From Nocardiopsis composta (GTDB taxonomy: Bacteria > Actinomycetota > Actinomycetes > Streptosporangiales > Streptosporangiaceae), in assembly GCF_014200805.1 (NCBI RefSeq), contig NZ_JACHDB010000002.1, forward strand, positions 992,001-1,056,000: DNA of 64,000 nucleotides. Reading direction: 5' to 3'. The notes beneath the pieces were generated by a model that searched no databases, was not told where the DNA came from, and saw nothing but the letters and a program-made list of their open reading frames with translations. A program made the translations under genes and the position numbers. Each line of letters begins with the position of its first letter. Position 1 is the first letter of the stretch. This document shows positions 40,917 through 49,772 of the stretch, in pieces.

Positions 40917-41960
40917 TCAGACCCTGATCCGGTCGTCGCCGCCGTCCGGGTCGCCCGGGTCGGTGGGGGCGGGGTGGGACGGGGCGGGGGGATGCGCGTC
41001 GGCGGCGGCCCGGGCGGCGGCCGCTGCGGTGCGGCGGCTCTTGAGGAGGCTGGCGACGGCGGTGACCACCAGGGTGAGCACGATGACGACCAGGGAGAGC
41101 AGGGTGGGGATCTCCGGGACCGGCCAGGTGGTGGTCTCGTGCATCGCGTGCAGGATCAGCTTCACGCCGATGAAGCCCAGGATGACCGCCAGGCCGTGGC
41201 TGAGGTAGACCAGCCGGTCCAGCAGGCCGCCGATGAGGAAGTAGAGCTGGCGCAGGCCCATCAGCGCGAACGCGTTGGCGGTGAACACCAGGTAGGGCTC
41301 CTGGGTGATGCCGAAGATCGCCGGGATGGAGTCCAGCGCGAACAGGATGTCGGTCATGCCGACGGCGAGCATCACCATCAGCATCGGGGTGACCATGCGC
41401 TTGCCGTCGATCCGGACGGTCAGCCGGGAGCCGTGGTAGTCGTCGGTGGTCGGCAGCACCTTGCGGACCATCCGCAGCGCCGCGTTCTCCTTGAACTCCT
41501 CGTCCTCCTCGCCGCCGGCGATCAGCTTCCAGGCGGTGAACAGCAGGAACGCACCGAACAGGTAGAACACTCCGGCGAAGGCGTTGACGGCCGCCGCGCC
41601 CAGCGCGATGAACAGGCCGCGGAACAGCAGGGCCAGGGCGATGCCCACCAGCAGCACGCGCTGGCGGTGCTCGGGCGGGACCGCGAACGCGCCGAGGATG
41701 AGGATGAACACGAACAGGTTGTCCATGCTCATCGAGTACTCGACGATCCAGCCGGTGAAGAAGTCCACCGCCTGGCCGTCGGTGAAGGCGGCCAGGCCGA
41801 TGCCGAACAGGACGGCCAGCGAGACGTAGACGCCGATCCAGATACCGGCCTCGCGCATCGACGGCTCATGGGGGGTGCGGGCGGTGATGATGAAGTCGAC
41901 CGCGATCACGCCGAGCAGGACGGTGATCGTGACGACCCAGATCCAGGGTGCGATGTCCAC
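40917..41960 (-). CDS. terC: TerC/Alx-family membrane protein
   Basis: 347-residue polytopic membrane protein of the TerC family, implicated in manganese export, metallation of exported proteins and tellurite or pH stress. Motifs with acidic residues in membrane segments are present: VEYSMSMDNLFVFILILGAF (about 73-92), VGMTDILFALDSIPAIFGIT (about 200-219) and LRQLYFLIGGLLDRLVYL (about 235-252). About eight to nine helices and a charged C-terminal tail with many Ala and Pro. ATG start. No yybP-ykoY-type manganese riboswitch is recognisable in the 99 bp upstream. Downstream in direction of an Nramp-like unit, so metal homeostasis is a shared theme. Confidence 0.92.
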   Translation of the reverse strand: MDIAPWIWVVTITVLLGVIAVDFIITARTPHEPSMREAGIWIGVYVSLAVLFGIGLAAFTDGQAVDFFTGWIVEYSMSMDNLFVFILILGAFAVPPEHRQRVLLVGIALALLFRGLFIALGAAAVNAFAGVFYLFGAFLLFTAWKLIAGGEEDEEFKENAALRMVRKVLPTTDDYHGSRLTVRIDGKRMVTPMLMVMLAVGMTDILFALDSIPAIFGITQEPYLVFTANAFALMGLRQLYFLIGGLLDRLVYLSHGLAVILGFIGVKLILHAMHETTTWPVPEIPTLLSLVVIVLTLVVTAVASLLKSRRTAAAAARAAADAHPPAPSHPAPTDPGDPDGGDDRIRV

Positions 41961-42059
41961 GTGTAGGTACTCCAGTGTGTCTTCAGGCGCGAGCCGGCCC
42001 GCCCCGGGCGCGGTTCGCGCCCGGGGGAGGATACCAGCGGAGCGGGGAGGGGAAGGCGG

Positions 42060-42578
42060 TCAGCTCCGGCGGGTGCGCCCCGGCGGAGGCCCGTAGTGCG
42101 CCGCCAGCCCCGCCGCGACGGGGTTGTGCGACGCGATCCGGCGGAACCAGCGCGGCGCCAGCCGCTCGTGCAGCCAGAGGAAGCCGATGGCGAAGCCGAG
42201 GCTCAGCATCGCCTGGAACAGCAGGAACCAGGGCAGGGGCTCGCGCAGCACGGCGCCGTGGCCGACCGCCGCCGCGACGAAGGCCTCCTCGGCGAGCCGG
42301 GCGGCCGGGAAGCCGACCACCCAGAACAGCGCGGTCGGGCCGATCGCCCCGGGCGCGATCACGCCCCGGCCGACCAGCACCCCGTACACCCCGCCGAGCA
42401 GCGCCAGCGGGGCCCCCATCCCGACCGCGATCGCCCCGGTCAGCCCGGCGCCCAGTCCGGCCAGGACGGCGGTGACCGCCCCGAACGAGCCGGCCACCAG
42501 GCCGATCGCGGCGCCGGGCAGCGCCGCCTCGGCGTAGTGCAGTGCGCCCCCGGCCGGGGCGGCGGTGCGCGCGCCCAT
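42060..42578 (-). CDS. Membrane protein coupled to the Nramp-like transporter
   Basis: 172-residue membrane protein without a family I can name. Hydrophobic segments are about 20-50 (ALPGAAIGLVAGSFGAVTAV), 52-75 (AVGMGAPLALLGGVYGVLVG), 80-90 (TALFWVVGFPAA) and 115-140 (PWFLLFQAMLSLGFAIGFLW), ending with a basic tail. The ATG overlaps the Nramp-like stop by 1 nt, so it is translationally coupled and may be an accessory subunit of that transporter. Function unknown. Confidence 0.7.
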   Translation of the reverse strand: MGARTAAPAGGALHYAEAALPGAAIGLVAGSFGAVTAVLAGLGAGLTGAIAVGMGAPLALLGGVYGVLVGRGVIAPGAIGPTALFWVVGFPAARLAEEAFVAAAVGHGAVLREPLPWFLLFQAMLSLGFAIGFLWLHERLAPRWFRRIASHNPVAAGLAAHYGPPPGRTRRS

Positions 42579-44197
42579 CAGCTCACCACCACGCCGAAGG
42601 CGAACAGCGAGTAGAAGAGCGCGCCCAGGTAGAACACCGCGGCGAAGGCGATCAGCGCGTTGGACACGATGCCCGGCCGGATCGGCTTGGGCAGCGTCAG
42701 GTTGTTCACCAGCAGCAGCACCACGCAGTAGGCGCCCATCGCGAAGGTGGACAGGAAGGCCAGCACGTCCAGGATCGCGGCGGGGCCGTCGGCCGGGCCG
42801 AACAGCAGCACGCCGATGCCGAACAGGATCAGCCCCCACAGGAAGAACGCGTAGAGCTTGGAGACGCTGAACCGCTTCGCGCCCGGCACGAAGTGGTAGG
42901 TCATGTCGGCCTGGCCGCGGGAGAAGGAGTCGAACAGCCCGAGCGTGGCGTTCAGCCCGATCAACGCGATGAACAGGAAGAAGACCGTGCCCAGGACGGG
43001 GCTGCCGGCGGCGGAGAAGGCGCCCGCCATGGCGTCCAGGGCGGCGTCCCGCTCCCCGTCCCGGATGACCTCGGTGACCCCGGGGTCCAGCCGCGCCGAG
43101 GCCTGCGCCAGCACCGTGAAGGAGATGGTGACCAGCATGGTGATGCCCCAGAAGAGCAGCAGGGCGTCGAAGGCGACCCAGCGCCGCCACCCCTTCCACT
43201 TGCCCATCTCGCCGGAGTCGGAGGTGTCGAACATGAAGCCGCGGGAGGGCATCTCCTCCTGCTCGCCGGCGTGCCGCAGCCCGCGCACCTGCGGGATGTG
43301 CGCGCCCATGCCGGCGCCCTTGTCGCGCAGGTGCAGCGTGTACCACATCTGCTGCATGCCGGACGGGCCGGCGAACGCGATCGACCCGACGATGATCGGG
43401 AACCAGGCCGGGGAGAGGGCCTCCTGCGGCAGGTAGCCGAAGGCGAACATCCCGGTCACGGTGGAGGAGAGGTCGGCGAAGCTGCCGACCATCGCGGCGA
43501 CCACCGCGGTGCCCACGACCAGCAGCCCGATGCAGATCGACAGCACGTTCTCCAGCAGGTTGTAGACCACCTTGGCCAGGGTGAACACCACCCCGACCAG
43601 GAGCATCCCGGCGACCGCCGTGGCCTGCCAGGGGATGCCGGTCACCCGCTCGAACGCCGAGGCCCCCGCGGACAGGTGCCCCGGCCAGATGTAGACCGCG
43701 ATCGCGGTGATGAAGAAGAACCACATCAGCGGCTTGAACACCCGCGCGGCGCCGAAGAAGATGCTCTCCCCGGTCGCCATGGCGTACCGGGCCATCTCCA
43801 GCATGACGACGGCCTGCAGGGTCACGCCGATCAGGAACAGCCACCGGATCTCCGGCCCGAAGACCAGGACCAGCCGGGGCCACATGTAGGACTCGCCCAT
43901 GCCCACGCCCAGCGCCACCAGGAACACGGTGGGGCCGAGGATGTGGATGGACGGCGGGGCCTTGGGCAGCTTGCGGATGGGCATCGGCTCCAGCCGGCCG
44001 GCGTGCCAGACCCGCTCGTCGGGCGCCTCGGCCGGGGCCGCGGCCGGCGCCGGGTCCGCCGGGGCGCCGGAGGTCTGCTCCTGGGCCGGCGGCCTGCGCT
44101 GGCGGGGGACGGAGGCCTTGCGGGCGGCCTCGGGGTCGGTGGAGACGGGTTCGTCCCGCTTCGCGGGGCGGCCGGATTCAACGTCTGGGGAATCCAT
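42578..44197 (-). CDS. Nramp-related transporter without the classical DPGN motif
   Basis: 539-residue transporter with an Nramp/LeuT-like fold: about eleven hydrophobic segments, SIHILGPTVFLVALGVGMGESYMWP in the first helix (about 83-107), GESIFFGAARVFKPL (about 142-156), the family-like PIIVGSIAFAGPSGMQQMWY (about 270-289) and FIALIGLNATLGLFDSFSRG (about 400-419). Classical Mn/Fe transporters have DPGN in helix 1; here GVGMGES takes that place, so the substrate may differ. The first 70 residues are charged and disordered. ATG at 44197 follows GGGAGAG. It is the first gene of a coupled pair and is 317 bp downstream of the CoA-ligase gene on the same strand. Confidence 0.8.
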   Translation of the reverse strand: MDSPDVESGRPAKRDEPVSTDPEAARKASVPRQRRPPAQEQTSGAPADPAPAAAPAEAPDERVWHAGRLEPMPIRKLPKAPPSIHILGPTVFLVALGVGMGESYMWPRLVLVFGPEIRWLFLIGVTLQAVVMLEMARYAMATGESIFFGAARVFKPLMWFFFITAIAVYIWPGHLSAGASAFERVTGIPWQATAVAGMLLVGVVFTLAKVVYNLLENVLSICIGLLVVGTAVVAAMVGSFADLSSTVTGMFAFGYLPQEALSPAWFPIIVGSIAFAGPSGMQQMWYTLHLRDKGAGMGAHIPQVRGLRHAGEQEEMPSRGFMFDTSDSGEMGKWKGWRRWVAFDALLLFWGITMLVTISFTVLAQASARLDPGVTEVIRDGERDAALDAMAGAFSAAGSPVLGTVFFLFIALIGLNATLGLFDSFSRGQADMTYHFVPGAKRFSVSKLYAFFLWGLILFGIGVLLFGPADGPAAILDVLAFLSTFAMGAYCVVLLLVNNLTLPKPIRPGIVSNALIAFAAVFYLGALFYSLFAFGVVVS

Positions 44198-44514
44198 GGA
44201 CGGGATCTCTCCCTTGCAGGTCACGGATGCGAGTTCGCCCCTCATACGCCCCCGGGGAGTGGATACCGCCTCCTCTCTGCGGCTCGCAGAGCGGTCGTGG
44301 CCGGCGCGGCGCCCCGTGCCGGCGGAGCGCGGAGGCCGCGGTGTACCCGGGGGCCGGCCGGATGGCGGACCGGCCGGCCGCCGGGTTCGGATGCGCCGGA
44401 CGGGTCTGGGTGCCGTCCGGGTCGTGCGTGCGGAACGGGGTGCTCGGGTCGTGTGCTCCGCCCGGGGCGGGCGGGGCGCGAGGCGCGGGTGCGCCTGCCG
44501 CTACGTGTCCCGGG
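44198..44514. other. Gap between the CoA-ligase gene and the Nramp-like unit
   Basis: 317 bp with no credible frame. CTCTCTGCGG followed by CTCGCAGAG can form a small hairpin near 44273. It could hold a promoter for the Nramp-like gene; none is clear. Confidence 0.45.
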
Positions 44515-46683
44515 TCACAATAGTCCGGCGGCGCGCGCCCAGCGATACTTCGCGCCGAGCACCTGGACCGGCCGCTCCGTGGTGTAGGGGTAGGCCACCA
44601 CGCCGTGCTCGAACAGGTGCGCGCTGGCCGCCTCCACCTCGGTGTCCCCGGACAGCGAGGCCACCACCGGCTTGTCGATGCCCGCGGCCCGGGCCTGCTC
44701 CACCACGTCGGCGACCAGCTCGGCGAAGACCATCGGCGGGGTGACGATGGTGTGCCAGTAGCCCAGGATCAGCGCGTGCACCCGCGGGTCCTCCAGGCCG
44801 AGGCGGATCGTCTTCTCGTAGGTGGACGGCGGCTCCCCGCCGGTGATGTCCACCGGGTTGCCGGCGGCGCCGAACGGCGGGATGAACGCCCGGAACGCCT
44901 CGTCCAGGTCGGGCGGGATCTCCATCAGCGACATGCCGTTGTCGACCACCGCGTCGGAGAGCAGCACGCCGGACCCGCCGGCGCCGGTGATGATGACGAC
45001 GTTCTCCCCGGCGGGGGCGGGCAGCACCGGCAGCGCCCGGCCGTACTCCAGCAGCTCGCTCAGCCCGGGCGCGCGCACCACGCCGGCCTGGCGCAGGATG
45101 TCGTCGTAGACCTTGTCGTCGCCGGCCAGCGCGCCGGTGTGCGAGCCGGCGGCGCGCGCCCCGGCCGAGGTCCGCCCGGCCTTGAGCACCACCACCGGCT
45201 TGCGCGGCACCACCTCGCGGGCGGCCTCCACGAAGGCCCGGCCGTCCTTGAGGTCCTCCAGGTGCATGGCGATCGCGTCGGTGTTGTCGTCCTGGCCGAA
45301 GAAGGTGAGCAGGTCGTCCTCGTCGATGTCGGCCTTGTTGCCCACTCCCACGATCGCCGAGACGCCGGTGCGGGTGCTGCGGCTGTAGCCCAGGATCGCC
45401 ATGCCGATCCCGCCGGACTGCGAGGTCAGCGCGGTGCCGCCGGCCACGTCGTAGGGGGTGCAGAAGGTCGCCGAGAGCTTCTGCGGGGTGTAGTAGTAGC
45501 CGTAGATGTTGGGGCCGAGCAGCCGCACGCCGTGCTTGCGGGCGACGGCCAGCACCTCGTCCTGCAGCTCCTGCTCCCCGGTCTCGGCGAAGCCCGACGG
45601 GATGAGCACCGCGCCCGCCGCGCCCTTCGCGCCGACCTCCTCCAGCGCGCCGGCCACGAACTTCGCCGGGATGGCGAAGACCGCGACGTCGACCTCGCCG
45701 GGGACGTCGGCGATGCTGCGGTAGGCGGTGCGCCCGTAGACCTCGTCGGCCTTGGGGTTGACCGGGTACACCTCGCCCTCGTAGCCGCCGTCGACGATGT
45801 TGCGGATGACGGAGTTGCCGATCTTCCCGGCCTCGTTGGAGGCGCCGATGACGGCGATGGAGCGCGGCCGGAAGATCCGCCGCATCGCGGCGAGGATCTC
45901 CTCGCGCTCGAATCGCTTGGGCCCCGGCGCCGGCGCGAAGTCCAGCACGAACCGCAGGTCGGCGGCGATGGCGCCGCCGGCGGAGGCGAACACCGGGTTC
46001 AGGTCGGCCTCGGCGATCTCGGGGAAGTCGGTGACCAGGGCGGACAGCCGCACCAGCAGGTCGGCCAGGGCGCCCCGGTCCACCGCCTCGCCGCCGCGCA
46101 CCCCGTCCAGCACCTCGGCGGCCCGGATCGCGCCGACCTGCTCCAGCGCCTCCTCCCGGGTCACCGGGGCCAGCCGGAAGGACACGTCCTTGAGCACCTC
46201 GACCAGGACGCCGCCCAGCCCGAACACCACGATCTTGCCGAAGGTGGGGTCGGTGGTGGCGCCGACGAGCACCTCGGTGCCGCCGCCCACCATCCGCTGG
46301 ATCTGCACGCCGTCGATCCGGGCGCCGGGGTCGTGCGCGCGGGCGTTGGCGACGACCCGCTCGTAGGCCTCCCGCACCGCCTGCGGGGAGTCCAGCCCGA
46401 TCGCCACGCCGCCGGCGTCGGTCTTGTGCAGGATGTCGGGGGAGACGATCTTGGCGGCCACGGGCAGGCCGAGCTCGACGGCGGCGGAGACGGCCTCGTC
46501 GGCGGAGGCCGCCAGCGCCTCGCCGGGGACCGGGATGCCGTAGGCCTCGGCGAGGGCCCGGCCCTCGGGGGCGGTGAGCGCGGTGCGGTCCTCGGCGCGG
46601 GCCCGGTCCAGGACCGCGCGGACCGCGTCCCGATCGTAGCCGGGCGCGCCGGCGGAGGAGGGGGTGTTCTCGGCGGGGGCCAT
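44515..46683 (-). CDS. NDP-forming acyl-CoA ligase (acetate-CoA ligase family), fused subunits
   Basis: 722-residue fusion of the ADP-forming acyl-CoA synthetase family, in the order ATP-grasp then CoA-binding/ligase domains. ATP-grasp: LPVAAKIVSPDILHKTDAGGVAIGL (about 74-98), FGKIVVFGLGGVLVEVLKDVSFRLAP (about 150-175). CoA-binding: IAVIGASNEAGKIGNSV (about 272-288), LGPNIYGYY (about 393-401), LTSQSGGIGMAILG (about 419-432) and the phospho-His in AAGSHTGALAGDD (about 513-525). It interconverts an acid, CoA and ATP with acyl-CoA, ADP and phosphate. The gap to the upstream CoA-transferase gene is only 3 bp, so it belongs to the ThDP-enzyme/CoA-transferase operon. Acid substrate unknown. Confidence 0.88.
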   Translation of the reverse strand: MAPAENTPSSAGAPGYDRDAVRAVLDRARAEDRTALTAPEGRALAEAYGIPVPGEALAASADEAVSAAVELGLPVAAKIVSPDILHKTDAGGVAIGLDSPQAVREAYERVVANARAHDPGARIDGVQIQRMVGGGTEVLVGATTDPTFGKIVVFGLGGVLVEVLKDVSFRLAPVTREEALEQVGAIRAAEVLDGVRGGEAVDRGALADLLVRLSALVTDFPEIAEADLNPVFASAGGAIAADLRFVLDFAPAPGPKRFEREEILAAMRRIFRPRSIAVIGASNEAGKIGNSVIRNIVDGGYEGEVYPVNPKADEVYGRTAYRSIADVPGEVDVAVFAIPAKFVAGALEEVGAKGAAGAVLIPSGFAETGEQELQDEVLAVARKHGVRLLGPNIYGYYYTPQKLSATFCTPYDVAGGTALTSQSGGIGMAILGYSRSTRTGVSAIVGVGNKADIDEDDLLTFFGQDDNTDAIAMHLEDLKDGRAFVEAAREVVPRKPVVVLKAGRTSAGARAAGSHTGALAGDDKVYDDILRQAGVVRAPGLSELLEYGRALPVLPAPAGENVVIITGAGGSGVLLSDAVVDNGMSLMEIPPDLDEAFRAFIPPFGAAGNPVDITGGEPPSTYEKTIRLGLEDPRVHALILGYWHTIVTPPMVFAELVADVVEQARAAGIDKPVVASLSGDTEVEAASAHLFEHGVVAYPYTTERPVQVLGAKYRWARAAGLL

Positions 46684-46686
46684 CGG

Positions 46687-47916
46687 TCAGATCACTCCGT
46701 TCGCTGCGAGGTCGGCGAGCTCGTCGTCGGACAGGCCCAGCTCGCGGCCGTAGATCTCGGTGTTGTGCTCGCCCAGCAGGGGGGAGCGGCGCACGTCGGC
46801 GGGGGATTCGGAGAGCCGGATCGGCAGGCCGACGGTGGTGTAGGAGCCGCGCTGCGGGTGCTCGACGTCGGTCACGATGCCGTTGGAGCGCAGCGTCTCG
46901 TCCTCGATGATCTCCTTGGTGGACAGGATCGGCCCGCAGGGGATGTTGCGCTCGTTCAGCCGGGCCAGCACCTCCCACTTGGGCAGTTTGGAGGACCACT
47001 CCTCGATCAGCGAGAACGCCTTGTCCAGCTTGTCCAAGCGCGCCTCGGGGGTGGCCCACTCCGGGTCGGTGGCCAGCTCGGGGCGGCCGACCAGCTCCGC
47101 CAGGTGCGGCCAGCCGGGCGGCTGGATGATCACGTAGACGTAGTCGTTGGGGCCGCCGGGGGCGGTGCGCACCGCCCAGCCGGGCTGCCCGCCGCCGGAG
47201 GCGTTGCCCGAGCGCGGCACCTCGTCGCCGAACTCCTCGTTGGGGTACTCCGCCAGCGGGCCGTGCGCCAGCCGCTGCTGGTCGCGGAGCTTGACCCGGC
47301 ACAGGTTGAGCACCGCCTCCTGCATGGCCACCTCGACCCGCTGGCCGAGCCCGGTGCGGGTGCGCTGCAGCAGCGCGGCGAGCACCCCGGCCACCAGGTG
47401 CATGCCGGTCCCGGAGTCGCCGATCTGCGCGCCGGTGGCCAGCGGCGGCCCGGTCTCGAACCCGGTGGTGCTCATCGAGCCGCCCATCGCCTGCGCGATG
47501 ACCTCGTAGGCCTTGAAGTCGGCGTAGGCGCCGGGCCCGAAGCCCTTGATCGAGGCGTAGACCAGCCTGGGGTTGGCCTCGTGCAGCACCTCCCAGGTGA
47601 ACCCCATCCGGTCCAGGGCGCCGGGGGCGAAGTTCTCCACCAGCACGTCGCTGCCGCGCACCAGGTCGAGGAAGATCCGCTTGCCCCGCTCGGTCTTGGT
47701 GTTCAGGGTGACGCTGCGCTTGTTGGAGTTGAGCATCGTGAAGTAGAGGCTGTCGGCGTCGGGCAGGTCGCGCAGCTGCCGCCGGGTGATGTCGCCGGTG
47801 GGCGCTTCGAGCTTGACCACGTCGGCGCCGAGCCAGGCCAGGATCTGGGTGGCCGAGGGGCCGGACTGCACGTGGGTCATGTCGAGGACGCGGACGCCGT
47901 CGAGGGCCTTCGCCAT
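46687..47916 (-). CDS. Class III CoA-transferase (CaiB/BaiF, formyl-CoA transferase-like)
   Basis: 409-residue family III CoA-transferase. LDGVRVLDMTHVQSGPSATQILAWLGADVVKLE at the N-terminus resembles formyl-CoA:oxalate transferases. Others: YFTMLNSNKRSVTLNTKTERGK (about 58-79), the catalytic-Asp segment TGAQIGDSGTGMHLVAGVLAAL (about 161-182; Asp in IGDSG) and NIPCGPILSTKEI (about 324-336). The enzyme moves CoA between acids through an Asp-linked anhydride. It is cotranscribed with the ThDP enzyme (32-bp gap) and the ligase (3-bp gap). Formyl-CoA is the probable donor if the ThDP enzyme releases it; the acceptor is unknown. Confidence 0.88.
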   Translation of the reverse strand: MAKALDGVRVLDMTHVQSGPSATQILAWLGADVVKLEAPTGDITRRQLRDLPDADSLYFTMLNSNKRSVTLNTKTERGKRIFLDLVRGSDVLVENFAPGALDRMGFTWEVLHEANPRLVYASIKGFGPGAYADFKAYEVIAQAMGGSMSTTGFETGPPLATGAQIGDSGTGMHLVAGVLAALLQRTRTGLGQRVEVAMQEAVLNLCRVKLRDQQRLAHGPLAEYPNEEFGDEVPRSGNASGGGQPGWAVRTAPGGPNDYVYVIIQPPGWPHLAELVGRPELATDPEWATPEARLDKLDKAFSLIEEWSSKLPKWEVLARLNERNIPCGPILSTKEIIEDETLRSNGIVTDVEHPQRGSYTTVGLPIRLSESPADVRRSPLLGEHNTEIYGRELGLSDDELADLAANGVI

Positions 47917-47948
47917 GGCTTTGCTCCCGTCTTCTTCGCGCCGGCCGG

Positions 47949-49637
47949 TCACTTGTACATGGTCTGGTTCATCGTTCCGGGGGCGTAGGCGTCCGGGTCG
48001 ATCCAGACGTTGATCAGCGACGGCTTGCCGGACTCGCGGGCCCGCCGCAGCGCCGGGCCGATCTCGGAGGCCTCGCGCACCTCCTCGCCGTAGCCGCCGA
48101 GCATCTTGGCGAACTCCGAGTAGCGCACGTCGCCCAGCGTGTTGCCGAGCTCGCCGCGGTCCGCGCCGTACTTGGCGATCTGGCCGTAGCGGATCTGGTT
48201 CATCGAGGAGTTGTTGCCGACGATGCCGACGAAGGGCATGTCGAAGCGGACCAGCGTCTCGAAGTCCCAGCCGGTGAGGCTGAACGCGCCGTCGCCGAAG
48301 AGCGCGACGACCTCCTTGTCCGGCCGGGCGTACTTGGCGGCCATCACGAACGGGACGCCGACGCCGAGTGTGCCCAGCGGGCCCGGGTCCATCCAGTGGC
48401 CGGGGGACTTGGGCTGGACGACCTGCCCGGAGAAGGTGACGATGTCGCCGCCGTCGCCGATGTAGATCGAGTCCTCGGTGAGGAAGTCGTTGATCTCGGA
48501 GACCAGCCGGTAGGGGTGGATCGGGGAGGCGTCGGAGGTGAGCAGTGCGGCGCGCTTGTCCCGGGCCTTGGCCTCCACCGCGCGCAGTTCCTCCAGCCAG
48601 GGTTTGCGGCTCTGCGCGCCGGTGTCGCCGAAGCCGGAGGCGGCCTGCAGCACCCCGCGCAGCACGGTGTCGGCGTCGCCGACGATGCCCAGGTCGACGT
48701 CGCGGTTCTTGCCGACGGTGGCGTAGGAGAGGTCGATCTGCACCACGGTCGCCTCGGGGGACAGCCGCTTGCCGTAGCCCATCCGGAAGTCGAACGGGGT
48801 GCCGACGATGATGATCAGGTCGGACTCGGTGAAGGCGTGCCGCCGGGCGAGCTGGAAGTGGTGCGGGTCGCCGGGGGGAAGGGTGCCCCGGCCGGCGCCG
48901 TTCATGAAGGCCGGCACGTTGAGGGTGCGCACCAGCTCGATCGCGGTGTCGGTGGCGCGGGTGGTCCACACCTGCCCGCCGAGCAGGATGCTCGGCCGCT
49001 CGGAGCGGACCAGCAGCTCGGCCAGGCGTTCGATCGCCGCGGGGTCGCCGGCCTGCCGGGTGGAGGCGCGGTACTTGCCGGGCCGGGGGATGCGGGCCCG
49101 CTCCACCGGTACCCGGGCGTCCAGCACGTCGCGCGGGATCTCCAGGAAGGCCGGTCCGGGGGCGCCCGCGGAGGCCTCGCGGAAGGCCATCGAGACCAGG
49201 TCGGCGACCCGCTCGGTGTGCGGGACGGTCGCCGCGAACTTCGAGATCGGGGTGATCATGTCGACGTGCGGCAGGTCCTGCAGCGAGCCCATCTTGTGCT
49301 GGCTGAGGGCGCCCTGGCCGCCGATGAGCAGCATCGGGCTCTCGGCGCGGTAGGCGTTGGCGATGCCGGTGACGGCGTCGGTGGTGCCCGGCCCCGCGGT
49401 GACCACCGCGCAGCCGGGCTTGCCGGTGATCCGGGCGTAACCGTCCGCGGCGTGCGCGGCCACCTGCTCGTGCCGGACGTCGATGATGTCGATGCCCTCG
49501 TCGGCGCAGCCGTCGTAGATGTCGATGATGTGTCCGCCGCAGAGGGTGAAGACCACGTCGACGCCTTCGGCCTTCAGGGCCTTGGCGACCAGGTGGCCGC
49601 CGGAGATCGAGGTGTCCTCGCCGGTTCCGTTGCTCAT
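47949..49637 (-). CDS. ThDP-dependent enzyme, 2-hydroxyacyl-CoA lyase 2 (ILVBL)-like
   Basis: 562-residue thiamine-diphosphate enzyme. Catalytic Glu in VRHEQVAAHAADGYARITG (about 54-72), VTAGPGTTDAVTGIANAYRA (about 78-97), ThDP motif LFGDGAFSLTGWDFETL ending at GNN (about 439-470). Automatic annotation would call it acetolactate synthase, but VFTLCGGHIIDIYDG (about 28-42), DGGDIVTFSGQVVQP (about 391-405) and GHWMDPGPLGTLGVGVPF (about 408-425) resemble the human ILVBL/HACL2 type, which cleaves 2-hydroxyacyl-CoA to an aldehyde and formyl-CoA; oxalyl-CoA decarboxylase is a further relative. ATG at 49637 behind AGGAG. First gene of the operon with CoA-transferase and CoA-ligase. A palindromic box lies 62 bp upstream. 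The lyase call is inferred. Confidence 0.72.
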   Translation of the reverse strand: MSNGTGEDTSISGGHLVAKALKAEGVDVVFTLCGGHIIDIYDGCADEGIDIIDVRHEQVAAHAADGYARITGKPGCAVVTAGPGTTDAVTGIANAYRAESPMLLIGGQGALSQHKMGSLQDLPHVDMITPISKFAATVPHTERVADLVSMAFREASAGAPGPAFLEIPRDVLDARVPVERARIPRPGKYRASTRQAGDPAAIERLAELLVRSERPSILLGGQVWTTRATDTAIELVRTLNVPAFMNGAGRGTLPPGDPHHFQLARRHAFTESDLIIIVGTPFDFRMGYGKRLSPEATVVQIDLSYATVGKNRDVDLGIVGDADTVLRGVLQAASGFGDTGAQSRKPWLEELRAVEAKARDKRAALLTSDASPIHPYRLVSEINDFLTEDSIYIGDGGDIVTFSGQVVQPKSPGHWMDPGPLGTLGVGVPFVMAAKYARPDKEVVALFGDGAFSLTGWDFETLVRFDMPFVGIVGNNSSMNQIRYGQIAKYGADRGELGNTLGDVRYSEFAKMLGGYGEEVREASEIGPALRRARESGKPSLINVWIDPDAYAPGTMNQTMYK

Positions 49638-49698
49638 GGCAGGTGCGTCTCCTCGCTCGTCGCGCTGCTCATCGGTGCGGTCCGGTGCTGTTCGTCGA

Positions 49699-49714
49699 AT
49701 ACTGCATACAGTAT
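49699..49714 (-). promoter_or_regulatory. Operator box 1, upstream of the ThDP-enzyme operon
   Basis: ATACTGCATACAGTAT, with perfect arms ATACTG/CAGTAT around CATA. Same box at 51190-51205 and 51592-51607. Such sites are typical of GntR-type regulators. Confidence 0.7.
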
Positions 49715-49772
49715 GGGCTTTCATTGCTACCTCAGCCCCGGCCGGGTGTCCAGACCCCCGGGGCCGGCGGTC

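Noticed and set aside
41961-42059. Manganese (yybP-ykoY) riboswitch upstream of terC
   Set aside because: The interval is only 99 bp and lacks the conserved paired loops of that riboswitch.
42542-44587. Plus-strand frame over the Nramp-like gene
   Set aside because: Composition rich in His, Gln, Asp and Arg typical of an antisense frame; the opposite strand encodes a real transporter.
44605-47988. Plus-strand frame of over 1100 codons opposite the CoA-ligase and CoA-transferase genes
   Set aside because: Antisense shadow; both real genes have full sets of catalytic motifs.
47949-49637. Acetolactate synthase for branched-chain amino acids
   Set aside because: No IlvN or IlvC neighbour, CoA-metabolism context, and signature segments closer to ILVBL/HACL2.
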